This document shows positions 1-4,581 of a DNA stretch of 5,164 nt, piece after piece; positions within the stretch are counted from its first letter, which is position 1, and every line of letters begins with the position of its first letter. This DNA is from Pseudomonadota bacterium (GTDB lineage: Bacteria; Pseudomonadota; Alphaproteobacteria; Rhodospirillales; Magnetospirillaceae). Location: assembly GCA_023437865.1 (NCBI GenBank), contig JAEZFE010000360.1, positions 1 to 5,164 of the forward strand. Reading direction: 5' to 3'. Below the pieces are notes generated by a model. It worked only from the letters and a program-made list of their open reading frames with translations. It had not been told where the DNA came from and made no database searches. The translations under genes and the position numbers were made by a program.

Positions 1-37
1 CCGCCAACGCCTTCCGCGAGCGGTAAGGCGGAGGCGG
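1..37. repeat. Strong imperfect stem-loop at the window edge
   Basis: Read directly from the bases: CCGCC (1-5) pairs with GGCGG (33-37). After an AA/GA internal loop, CGCCTTCCG (8-16) pairs with CGG plus AAGGCG (21-23, 25-30), with T24 bulged and a CGAG tetraloop (17-20). That makes 14 base pairs. No T-run follows, so it is not a textbook Rho-independent terminator. It could be a transcript-end hairpin of a gene lying to the left, or one copy of a dispersed palindromic element. The left arm may continue outside the window. Confidence 0.5.
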
Positions 38-57
38 GGCCGTAGGGGGAACGCCTC
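31..57. repeat. Short GAGGCG/CGCCTC inverted repeat upstream of the RTX gene
   Basis: GAGGCG (31-36) and CGCCTC (52-57) are perfect 6-bp inverted arms with a 15-nt loop. The left arm overlaps the right arm of the larger 1-37 stem-loop, so the two structures exclude each other. It may be an alternative fold in the RTX leader or chance in GC-rich DNA. No T-run follows. Confidence 0.2.
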
Positions 58-114
58 GCGGGTTCACAGTGTTGTGTTGCCCAGATGCCGAGTGCGGTAT
101 CCGGAGTTGACGCC

Positions 115-1062
115 ATGCCCCATAGCGACCCAAGCATCTTCCTGTCAGGCGCCGCCGACATTGTCCGGACGCTGGACATCCTGGTGGAATGGCCACCTGA
201 CAGCCATGCCGCCGCTGATATCAATGCATTGTTTCCCGGCGCGGATGCCGACGAGGCTGTAACCGAGATCATCCGGGGTGTTGATCCGGTCGGCAACGTC
301 ATCGGGACCTCGGCCTCCGACACCCTGTCGGTGAGCGCCGAGGACGCGGGGCTGTGGGGGGCCGAGGGTGACGATACCCTGAACGCCGGTCCGATGGATG
401 CACTTCTCTCTGGCGGCAGCGGCAATGACGTGCTGACCGCCGGAGCGGGCGCCGACGTGCTGTATGGCGGTCCCGGTGATGACCGTATGGATGGTGGGGC
501 GGGAAACGACTTCTTTGTCATGTCGGCAGGCGATGACGTCATTGTCGGCGGATTGGGAATAGACACGCTGGTTGTGGGGGAGGGGTGGGGAGCGCCTCTG
601 ACCCTGACACTGGCCGGTGCCGGCCCGAGCGATCCCGGTGGCTCCCCGGCAGCGATCGATGGCGCTGACAAGGTCTCAGCGGTTGAGAATGTGGTTGGTG
701 GAGCGGGGGCCGACCGAATTACAGGCAGCGAGGCAGCGAACATCTTGTTCGGCAGCGGCGGCGATGATCGCCTCGACGGTGGTGCGGGTAACGATGTGTT
801 GGACGGCGGCGCCGGTGCGGACATCCTCACCGGCGGTCCCGATGCCGACATCTTCCGCTTCCAAGCTTCGGCAAATGACGTCGTTACCGACTACAGCCGG
901 GACCAGGGTGACGTCCTGCAAATGCCGGGCATTGAGGGAAATGTCAGCTTCGCCAGCCTGGGCGCCGACCTGCTTATTGTCGATGCAGAGGGCGATCCGG
1001 TGGTGCGGCTGGCCGGCATCACCAGTCCGGCGCAGGTAACAATCGATTATCTTGGCGTTTAA
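115..1062 (+). CDS. RTX calcium-binding repeat protein, probably exported by a type I system
   Basis: Predicted 315-residue secreted protein. Glycine/aspartate nonapeptides of the GGxGxDxLx type occur in two blocks. Block one is about residues 81-150 (for example GGSGNDVLT, GGPGDDRMD, GGAGNDFFV) and block two about 195-247 (GGAGADRIT, GGAGNDVLD, GGAGADILT). A repeat-poor linker with the GADKVSAVENVVG stretch separates them. Such repeats fold as Ca2+-loaded parallel beta-rolls after export by an ABC/type I channel. The end (about 242-315, DADIFRFQ... then VVTDYSRDQGDVLQM) resembles the serralysin-type C-terminal region that carries the export signal. There is no cysteine and no Sec signal peptide, both normal for RTX cargo. 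The first ~60 residues match no enzyme I know. I chose ATG 115 because GGAG (103-106) lies 8 nt upstream; the in-frame ATG at 85 has no such site. No transporter genes are visible here. Confidence 0.88.
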   Translation: MPHSDPSIFLSGAADIVRTLDILVEWPPDSHAAADINALFPGADADEAVTEIIRGVDPVGNVIGTSASDTLSVSAEDAGLWGAEGDDTLNAGPMDALLSGGSGNDVLTAGAGADVLYGGPGDDRMDGGAGNDFFVMSAGDDVIVGGLGIDTLVVGEGWGAPLTLTLAGAGPSDPGGSPAAIDGADKVSAVENVVGGAGADRITGSEAANILFGSGGDDRLDGGAGNDVLDGGAGADILTGGPDADIFRFQASANDVVTDYSRDQGDVLQMPGIEGNVSFASLGADLLIVDAEGDPVVRLAGITSPAQVTIDYLGV

Positions 1063-1064
1063 AG

Positions 1065-1388
1065 TCACGGACAGTTGTCGTGCCGGCCACGCAGGCGGCA
1101 CCACAACTGCTCCAGCTTGATCATCATCCGCGCCGCCGGCTTGCGCAACGGCGGAATGTCCTGAGCGATCAGCAGCAGGCCGAGCGGCAGCATTTCGAGG
1201 CCGAACACGGGCAGGAACCACAGCGTGCTCCCCAGGATCAGCAGGATGCCTAAGGGGATGCGGAAGCGGCGTGAACGGGGGCCGCGTAGCCAACGGATGG
1301 CGCGCGATACCCTGTCCGGCGCCTGACGTTCCAGTCCGTCGAAGGCTTTGTCGAGTTCACGCTGACCGGGTTTCGCCATGGCCGGCAT
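1065..1388 (-). CDS. Small two-helix inner-membrane protein of unknown function
   Basis: A 107-residue protein with a basic amphipathic N-terminus (about 1-43, rich in Arg and Lys). A hydrophobic hairpin follows at about residues 44-60 (IPLGILLILGSTLWFLP) and 62-76 (FGLEMLPLGLLLIAQD), then IPPLRKPAARMM and a charged tail with Cys97 and Cys106. The pattern resembles small alphaproteobacterial membrane proteins annotated as conserved hypothetical; PGPGW-type proteins are one possible relation, unverified. It lies 37 nt downstream of the copper-storage gene on the same strand, so the two are probably co-transcribed and it may serve the same metal pathway. ATG 1388 is assumed. A GAGGGGGG tract sits 12 nt upstream, but an adjacent CCCC just before the start could pair with it as a small hairpin (GGGG-CTGGGT-CCCC). 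The in-frame ATG at 1379 is the alternative. Confidence 0.72.
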   Translation of the reverse strand: MPAMAKPGQRELDKAFDGLERQAPDRVSRAIRWLRGPRSRRFRIPLGILLILGSTLWFLPVFGLEMLPLGLLLIAQDIPPLRKPAARMMIKLEQLWCRLRGRHDNCP

Positions 1389-1425
1389 ATGGGGACCCAG
1401 CCCCCCTCGGTCACCCTGCTCAACA

Positions 1426-1830
1426 TCAGTGGCTCATGCTGACCAGCGCATCCCGACAGGATTGCTCGCAGGCACGGCACTCCTCGGCGCAGATGCGGCA
1501 ATGTTCGTGTGCCGAGGCGTGGCTCTCGCATTCCTCGGCGCAGAGCCGGCAGGCGGTCTCGCACGCCTCAAGCATGGCGCGTATGACCTGCTCGTTGGAA
1601 CCGCTGCGCCGGGTCGCCACTGCGCCGGCGGCGTTGCACACGTCGGCGCAGTCCAGGTTCAGGCGGATGCATTGGACCAATGGATCGACCGTGTCTTCGC
1701 CCAGGCAGGCATCGGCGCAGGTGATGCAGGTCTGGGCGCAGTCGTAGCATTGCTCGATGCAGCGGATCAGGGCGTCGTTGGTGTTGCCTCGAACGTGCGG
1801 ATGGGTCGCGATCATTTCCCTGGCATGCAT
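1426..1830 (-). CDS. csp3: Four-helix-bundle copper-storage protein, Csp3-like
   Basis: A 134-residue cysteine-rich helical protein with 18 Cys, at residues 24, 28, 31, 35, 38, 42, 54, 61, 65, 90, 94, 97, 101, 111, 114, 118, 121 and 125. Most are spaced CxxC or CxxxC along the helices. This is the signature of the Csp (DUF326-type) family, in which thiols line the core of a four-helix bundle and bind many Cu(I) ions. No Tat or Sec signal peptide is present, so it matches the cytosolic Csp3 branch rather than exported Csp1. The start is decided by the ribosome site: GGGAGGA (positions 1836-1842 on the minus strand) lies 5 nt before ATG 1830. An upstream in-frame TTG (1845) would place that site inside the coding region. 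It likely heads a two-gene operon with the 1065-1388 membrane gene, and it is divergent from the phytochelatin synthase-like gene. Family call is firm; copper specificity is from the family. Confidence 0.9.
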   Translation of the reverse strand: MHAREMIATHPHVRGNTNDALIRCIEQCYDCAQTCITCADACLGEDTVDPLVQCIRLNLDCADVCNAAGAVATRRSGSNEQVIRAMLEACETACRLCAEECESHASAHEHCRICAEECRACEQSCRDALVSMSH

Positions 1831-1835
1831 GGCCT

Positions 1836-1842
1836 GTCCTCC
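1836..1842 (-). promoter_or_regulatory. Ribosome binding site fixing the Csp start
   Basis: GGGAGGA on the minus strand lies 5 nt upstream of ATG 1830. It rules out the upstream TTG start at 1845, whose reading frame would translate straight through this site. Confidence 0.8.
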
Positions 1843-1846
1843 CAAG

Positions 1847-1862
1847 TTGATGGTGGGATCAA
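1847..1862. promoter_or_regulatory. TTGAT-N6-ATCAA inverted repeat in the Csp leader
   Basis: Perfect 5-bp arms TTGAT (1847-1851) and ATCAA (1858-1862) flank a 6-nt centre. The element ends 4 nt before the Csp ribosome site. It may be an operator for a dimeric regulator of the Csp/phytochelatin synthase-like divergent pair, or a small leader hairpin. It does not match the CueR-type operator as I remember it. With arms this short, chance remains possible. Confidence 0.35.
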
Positions 1863-1886
1863 CGAGCCAGGGGTGGGAAGGTTCAG

Positions 1887-1915
1887 GCTTCTTTCCGTTC
1901 CGTGAGTGTTGTCAA
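1887..1915 (-). promoter_or_regulatory. Candidate promoter for the Csp operon
   Basis: A perfect TTGACA -35 hexamer reads on the minus strand at 1915-1910. At 16-17 nt spacing the -10 position reads AAGAAG (1893-1888) or AGAAGC, a poor match to TATAAT. A weak -10 is compatible with activator dependence, but the assignment rests mainly on the -35. Confidence 0.35.
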
Positions 1916-1950
1916 ATGGAAGGGAACCCGCGACTGGAGCGCACGTTTGA

Positions 1951-2586
1951 ATGGGCATGGAGATCGCAAAAGTTCTGGCACTCAGCGTCAGCCTGGGCGG
2001 ACCGGCACCAGAGGCCGATTACTGGGCCATGGAAGCCCATTTCCAGCGCCAGCATACCGAGGCGGCGTGCTCGGCGGCATCTATCGCCACCGCCCTGGGG
2101 GCGCTGCTGGAAAAGGACGTGGCGCCCAGGGATCTGCTGACACGGGTGGGGGATTCGCAGTGGAAGGCCCAGACCGCGCGCGATGGTGATGGCGTCAGCT
2201 TCACCGAGTTGGAGCGGTATCTGCGCGCCAGCCTGCGGGCCATGGGTCTGGCGCGGGCGCGGGTCGAAGTGTTCCGTCCGCGCCGCAATGATCCGGAATC
2301 ACTGGCGCTGCTGCGCGCGTTGCTGACGGAGAACGTGCGGCGGCGTGACGGGGACGTGGTGCTGGCCACCTTCGACCAGGGTTGGCTGCTGGGCGAGCAT
2401 GCGGTGGGCCACGTCTCGCCCATCGGCGATTATGATCCGGCGACCGGCCGGGTCCTCATCATGGATGTGGACCCGGCCTTGCCGGAACCCTATTGGGTCA
2501 AGGATGAAGACCTGCTGGCCGCCATGAATCGCCCGGATTCCGACGACCCCAGCGGGGACGGCCTGCTGGTGGTCAAAGCCGACTGA
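1951..2586 (+). CDS. Bacterial phytochelatin synthase-like cysteine peptidase (peptidase C83 type)
   Basis: A 211-residue single-domain protein. Family members cleave glycine from glutathione to give gamma-Glu-Cys and, in some cases, transpeptidate to phytochelatins. Aligned from memory with plant PCS, HFQRQHTEAACSAAS matches the region around the nucleophile: Cys40 is the nucleophile and Gln34 sits where the oxyanion glutamine lies, 6 residues before it. GHVSPIGDYDPATGRVLIMDV matches the GHFSPIGGY...ALILDVA region, giving His154 and Asp172, and their 18-residue spacing equals that in plant enzymes. YWVKDEDLLAAM also fits the family. It lacks the cysteine-rich C-terminal domain of plant enzymes; Cys40 is the only cysteine. 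The usual CG after the nucleophile is CS here. No clear signal peptide is seen. ATG 1951 has GGAG 11 nt upstream; ATG 1957 is the alternative. It is divergent from the Csp gene. Glutathione hydrolysis is likelier than polymer synthesis, by analogy with other short bacterial forms. Confidence 0.87.
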   Translation: MGMEIAKVLALSVSLGGPAPEADYWAMEAHFQRQHTEAACSAASIATALGALLEKDVAPRDLLTRVGDSQWKAQTARDGDGVSFTELERYLRASLRAMGLARARVEVFRPRRNDPESLALLRALLTENVRRRDGDVVLATFDQGWLLGEHAVGHVSPIGDYDPATGRVLIMDVDPALPEPYWVKDEDLLAAMNRPDSDDPSGDGLLVVKAD

Positions 2587-2589
2587 TCA
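2584..2589. other. TGATCA palindrome forming two back-to-back stop codons
   Basis: TGA (2584-2586, +) ends the phytochelatin synthase-like gene, and TCA (2587-2589, TGA on the minus strand) ends the aminotransferase. The two coding regions therefore abut with no intergenic base. Confidence 0.9.
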
Positions 2590-3786
2590 GGCCAGCATGC
2601 CACCGGCAAGCACACGCTCCAGTTCGGCCACGCCGGCAGGCAGGTCGATCTTGGCGCCCACCGCCTTCAAGCTGGAGCCGAAGGCGTGCAGCGTGCGGAA
2701 GACGTGGTGGGCGCGGCATTGCTCGCCCATCTGGCCGATGCGCAGGATTTCCAGGCCAAAGGCGCCCGAGACCTCGACGCGGTAGACCTGGCTCATATGG
2801 GCCCGCACCTTATCGCCCGAAACGCCCTCGGGCAGCTTGATGCCGACCACCGAGTTCAGCCGCGCGTCCTTGGGAACGAACAGTTCCAGGCCCATGGCCT
2901 CGATGCCCGCCTGCAGCGCTCGGCTCGACAGCTCGTGGCGGTGGAAGCGGGCGGGCAGCGTCTCGGTGCAGATCAGGCGCAGCGCCTCGTGCAGGGCCAT
3001 GATGCCCGACACCGGCGCGGTGTAGTGGTAGGATTTCAGGTTCCAGAAGCGGTCGGCCAGGCGAGCGTCCAGGCACCAATGGGCCATGGCGGCATTGCGG
3101 CCCTCGATGCGTTTCCACGCCTGCTCCGAGAATGCCAGCAGCGACACGCCGGGAATCGACGACAGGCCCTTCTGGCCGCCGGTGATGACGGCGTCCACGC
3201 CCCAGGCGTCCATCTCCATTTCCATGGTCGACAGGGTGCACACAGCATCCACGACCACCAGCACATCGTACTGGCGGGCAATGGCGCAAATCTCCGGCAG
3301 GTGCCGGTTCCACACGGTGTTCGACGTCTCGCCCTGCACGATGGTCAGCACCCGCGGGCGTTCGCGCTGGATGGCGGCTTCGATCTGGGCCGGGTCGGCG
3401 GTCTCGGTTATGCCCAACTCCATGGCGGCGAAATCGGCCCCGCAGCGCATCGACATCTCGGCCAGACGACGGCTGAAATACCCGTTGCACACCGACAACA
3501 CCTTGGTGCCCGGCTCGACCAGATTGCAAATCGCCATCTCCATGGCCGCCGAGGCCGGGCCGGCGACGCCGAGCACGCGCGCGCTCTGGGTCTGGAAGAC
3601 GTAGCGGGCCATCTCCTTCACCTGCTCGATGACCCTGTTCATGGTCTCGCCCAGGTGATTGATCACAATGGAATTGGCATGCGCCACCATGGCCGGCACC
3701 GGCACCGGGCCTGCGCCCATCATCAGCAACGGTTCATCCGGCAGGATGCGGTCAAGCGGCACAACGGCAGGCGGTCTATAGCGCAT
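2587..3786 (-). CDS. Class V PLP aminotransferase, alanine/serine-glyoxylate type
   Basis: A 399-residue fold-type I aminotransferase of full family length. It transfers an amino group between an amino acid (alanine or serine are typical donors) and an oxo-acid such as glyoxylate, in the cytosol. Landmarks counted from ATG 3786: LLMMGAGPVPVP (20-31) is the family's N-terminal substrate-loop motif. HLGETMNRVIEQVKEMARYVFQT (44-66) and GVAGPASAAMEMAICNLVEPG (73-93) are the cofactor phosphate region. VVVDAVCTL has Asp180, which pairs with the pyridine nitrogen. TGGQKGLSSIPG holds Lys206, the Schiff-base lysine. YHYTAPVSGIMALHEAL and LEILRIGQMGEQC close the large and C-terminal domains. Similarity to human AGT1 is evident by eye. 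The frame stays open upstream to a TTG (3843), but that TTG is part of a TTGACA box. The ribosome site at 3786 is poor, and a 10-bp inverted repeat covers the start. Donor specificity cannot be read from sequence. Confidence 0.9.
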   Translation of the reverse strand: MRYRPPAVVPLDRILPDEPLLMMGAGPVPVPAMVAHANSIVINHLGETMNRVIEQVKEMARYVFQTQSARVLGVAGPASAAMEMAICNLVEPGTKVLSVCNGYFSRRLAEMSMRCGADFAAMELGITETADPAQIEAAIQRERPRVLTIVQGETSNTVWNRHLPEICAIARQYDVLVVVDAVCTLSTMEMEMDAWGVDAVITGGQKGLSSIPGVSLLAFSEQAWKRIEGRNAAMAHWCLDARLADRFWNLKSYHYTAPVSGIMALHEALRLICTETLPARFHRHELSSRALQAGIEAMGLELFVPKDARLNSVVGIKLPEGVSGDKVRAHMSQVYRVEVSGAFGLEILRIGQMGEQCRAHHVFRTLHAFGSSLKAVGAKIDLPAGVAELERVLAGGMLA

Positions 3787-3822
3787 GGGAATCTCGTGAC
3801 AGGTGGGGGAGGGAGATTCCCA
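3786..3822. promoter_or_regulatory. Perfect 10-bp inverted repeat over the aminotransferase start
   Basis: TGGGAATCTC (3786-3795) and GAGATTCCCA (3813-3822) are exact reverse complements separated by 17 nt. The proximal arm includes the first base of the aminotransferase start codon. If transcription starts upstream of 3822, the mRNA could fold into a hairpin hiding the start. If the -35 at 3843-3838 is used, the distal arm overlaps the -10 position and the element acts more naturally as a DNA operator for a dimeric repressor. No known operator consensus was recognised. Confidence 0.6.
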
Positions 3823-3843
3823 AACCAAACGCCTCGCTGTCAA
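3815..3843 (-). promoter_or_regulatory. Candidate aminotransferase promoter
   Basis: A perfect TTGACA reads on the minus strand at 3843-3838. Seventeen nt later the sequence is GGAATC (3820-3815), a weak -10 lying inside the distal arm of the 10-bp inverted repeat. Transcription from here would give a leader of roughly 20 nt. Confidence 0.35.
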
Positions 3844-3863
3844 GCGCGGGGGTGCATCTTTCC

Positions 3864-3891
3864 CTCTTCCAGCCTGTTTATATGAGAAGAG
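3864..3891 (+). promoter_or_regulatory. Candidate promoter and operator for the ferritin-like gene
   Basis: TTTATAT (3877-3883) is the only AT-rich run in the gap and a plausible -10, 31 nt before the start codon. It is flanked by perfect 6-bp inverted arms CTCTTC (3864-3869) and GAAGAG (3886-3891) with 16 nt between. A regulator bound there would cover the -10. No good -35 is visible (CATCTT at 3855-3860 lies at 17-nt spacing), and no Fur-type box was recognised. Confidence 0.35.
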
Positions 3892-3900
3892 CCTTAAGAC

Positions 3901-3905
3901 AGGAG
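3901..3905 (+). promoter_or_regulatory. Ribosome binding site fixing the ferritin-like start
   Basis: AGGAG lies 9 nt before ATG 3915. It decides against the in-frame ATG at 3852, which would add 21 residues running through the promoter region. Confidence 0.8.
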
Positions 3906-3914
3906 AGCCGCGCC

Positions 3915-4523
3915 ATGGACATCACCGACCATATCGATCATCTGATCCGCATCGACCTCGATGCCGTGCGCGCGTACAGCCAGGCCATTGACAACGTTCC
4001 CGATCAGGCCGTGCGCGACATGCTCACGGGCTTCCGCGCCGATCACGAACGTCACATCGACGATCTGTCCAGGGCCATGGTAGCCCTGGGTGGCGAGGCG
4101 CCGCGCTCGCCCCATCTGTCGGGCTTCGCCCTGGCGGGGTTCACCGGTGTCGCTGCTGGCATGGGGGTGTCGGGGGCTCTGATGGCCATGCAGAGCAACG
4201 AGGTGGTGACCAACCAGGCTTATGAACTGGCGTTGCGCGCCGATCCGCCCGGAGATGTGCGCCATCTGCTCGAGCGCAATCTAGGCGACGAACAGCGCCA
4301 TCTCGACACCATCCGCCGTTGGCTCGAACAATCCTCGCCGGTGGGTGCGATGATGAGCGGCTCGGCCACCATGCAGGGGCTCGGCACCTCGGTGTGGATG
4401 AATGTGATCCGTCGTTCGCCGGTGGCCACCGCCATGGCGGCAACCGGCGCCGCCATGCTGCTGGGCGGCTATTTGATGGGGCACCAACGTCACTCGGGTG
4501 GGCATCACCACGCGGGCCGGTAA
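3915..4523 (+). CDS. Ferritin-like (DUF2383-type) protein with C-terminal membrane anchor and His-rich tail
   Basis: A 202-residue protein with a ferritin-like four-helix pattern. Helix A is about 5-26, with Asp14/Asp16 in LIRIDLDAVRAY. Helix B is about 30-58 (DHERH, residues 43-47). A glycine-rich hydrophobic stretch follows at about 68-93. Helix C is about 94-109 (Glu96, Glu104) and helix D about 112-138 (DEQRHLD, Glu126 and His129, an ExxH pair). The carboxylate/histidine set fits a diiron-type site, although helix A offers Asp instead of the usual Glu. Beyond residue 140 comes an atypical extension: a predicted membrane helix (about 170-189, VATAMAATGAAMLLGGYLMG) and a 13-residue tail with five histidines (190, 193, 197-199). 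DUF2383 membership is a by-eye assignment. A role in iron, other metal or peroxide handling is inferred. It is probably the first gene of a unit with the SoxS-like gene 58 nt downstream. Confidence 0.75.
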   Translation: MDITDHIDHLIRIDLDAVRAYSQAIDNVPDQAVRDMLTGFRADHERHIDDLSRAMVALGGEAPRSPHLSGFALAGFTGVAAGMGVSGALMAMQSNEVVTNQAYELALRADPPGDVRHLLERNLGDEQRHLDTIRRWLEQSSPVGAMMSGSATMQGLGTSVWMNVIRRSPVATAMAATGAAMLLGGYLMGHQRHSGGHHHAGR

Positions 4524-4524
4524 G

Positions 4525-4580
4525 GCCCTTTTCGGGCGCCCCTTCGCCCGGCCAATGGCCGCGCGCGGCCGGGGGCGCCA
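4525..4580 (+). repeat. Structured GC-rich spacer between the ferritin-like and thioredoxin-like genes
   Basis: Several overlapping pairings occur in this spacer. GGCGCCCC (4535-4542) pairs with GGGGCGCC (4572-4579). GGGCG (4534-4538) can instead pair with CGCCC (4545-4549). CGGCC-AAT-GGCCG (4549-4561) forms a small hairpin. GGCCGCGCGCGGCC (4557-4570) is a perfect 14-nt palindrome. There is no T-run, so it is unlikely to be a full terminator. The 8-bp stem would bury the GGGGG run that is the only ribosome-site candidate for ATG 4582. Confidence 0.45.
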
Positions 4581-4581
4581 C

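Noticed and set aside
1..26. Possible 3' end of an upstream plus-strand gene reading ANAFRER then TAA
   Set aside because: Seven codons at the window edge are too few to support a coding call, another frame also stays open to a stop at 43-45, and the stop lies inside the 1-37 hairpin.
85..114. Ten-residue N-terminal extension of the RTX protein from ATG 85
   Set aside because: No ribosome site precedes ATG 85, while ATG 115 has GGAG at good spacing.
1830..1845. TTG start for the Csp protein, adding MGGQA
   Set aside because: The added codons are the GGGAGGA ribosome site of ATG 1830.
1876..1896. GGAAG...CTTTCC near the Csp gap, considered as a CueR-type operator
   Set aside because: The arms are imperfect and the spacing does not fit the operator as I remember it.
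1271..1905. Two plus-strand frames opposite the Csp and membrane-protein genes
   Set aside because: They lack recognisable domains or ribosome sites, and the minus strand carries the 18-Cys Csp pattern and a coherent membrane protein.
3786..3843. TTG start for the aminotransferase, adding 19 residues
   Set aside because: The extension is unlike the family N-terminus, and the TTG is part of a TTGACA promoter box.
2686..3885. 399-codon plus-strand open frame opposite the aminotransferase
   Set aside because: It is a mirror of the minus-strand gene in high-GC DNA, His/Gln/Arg-rich with no family resemblance. The opposite strand has every landmark of a class V aminotransferase.
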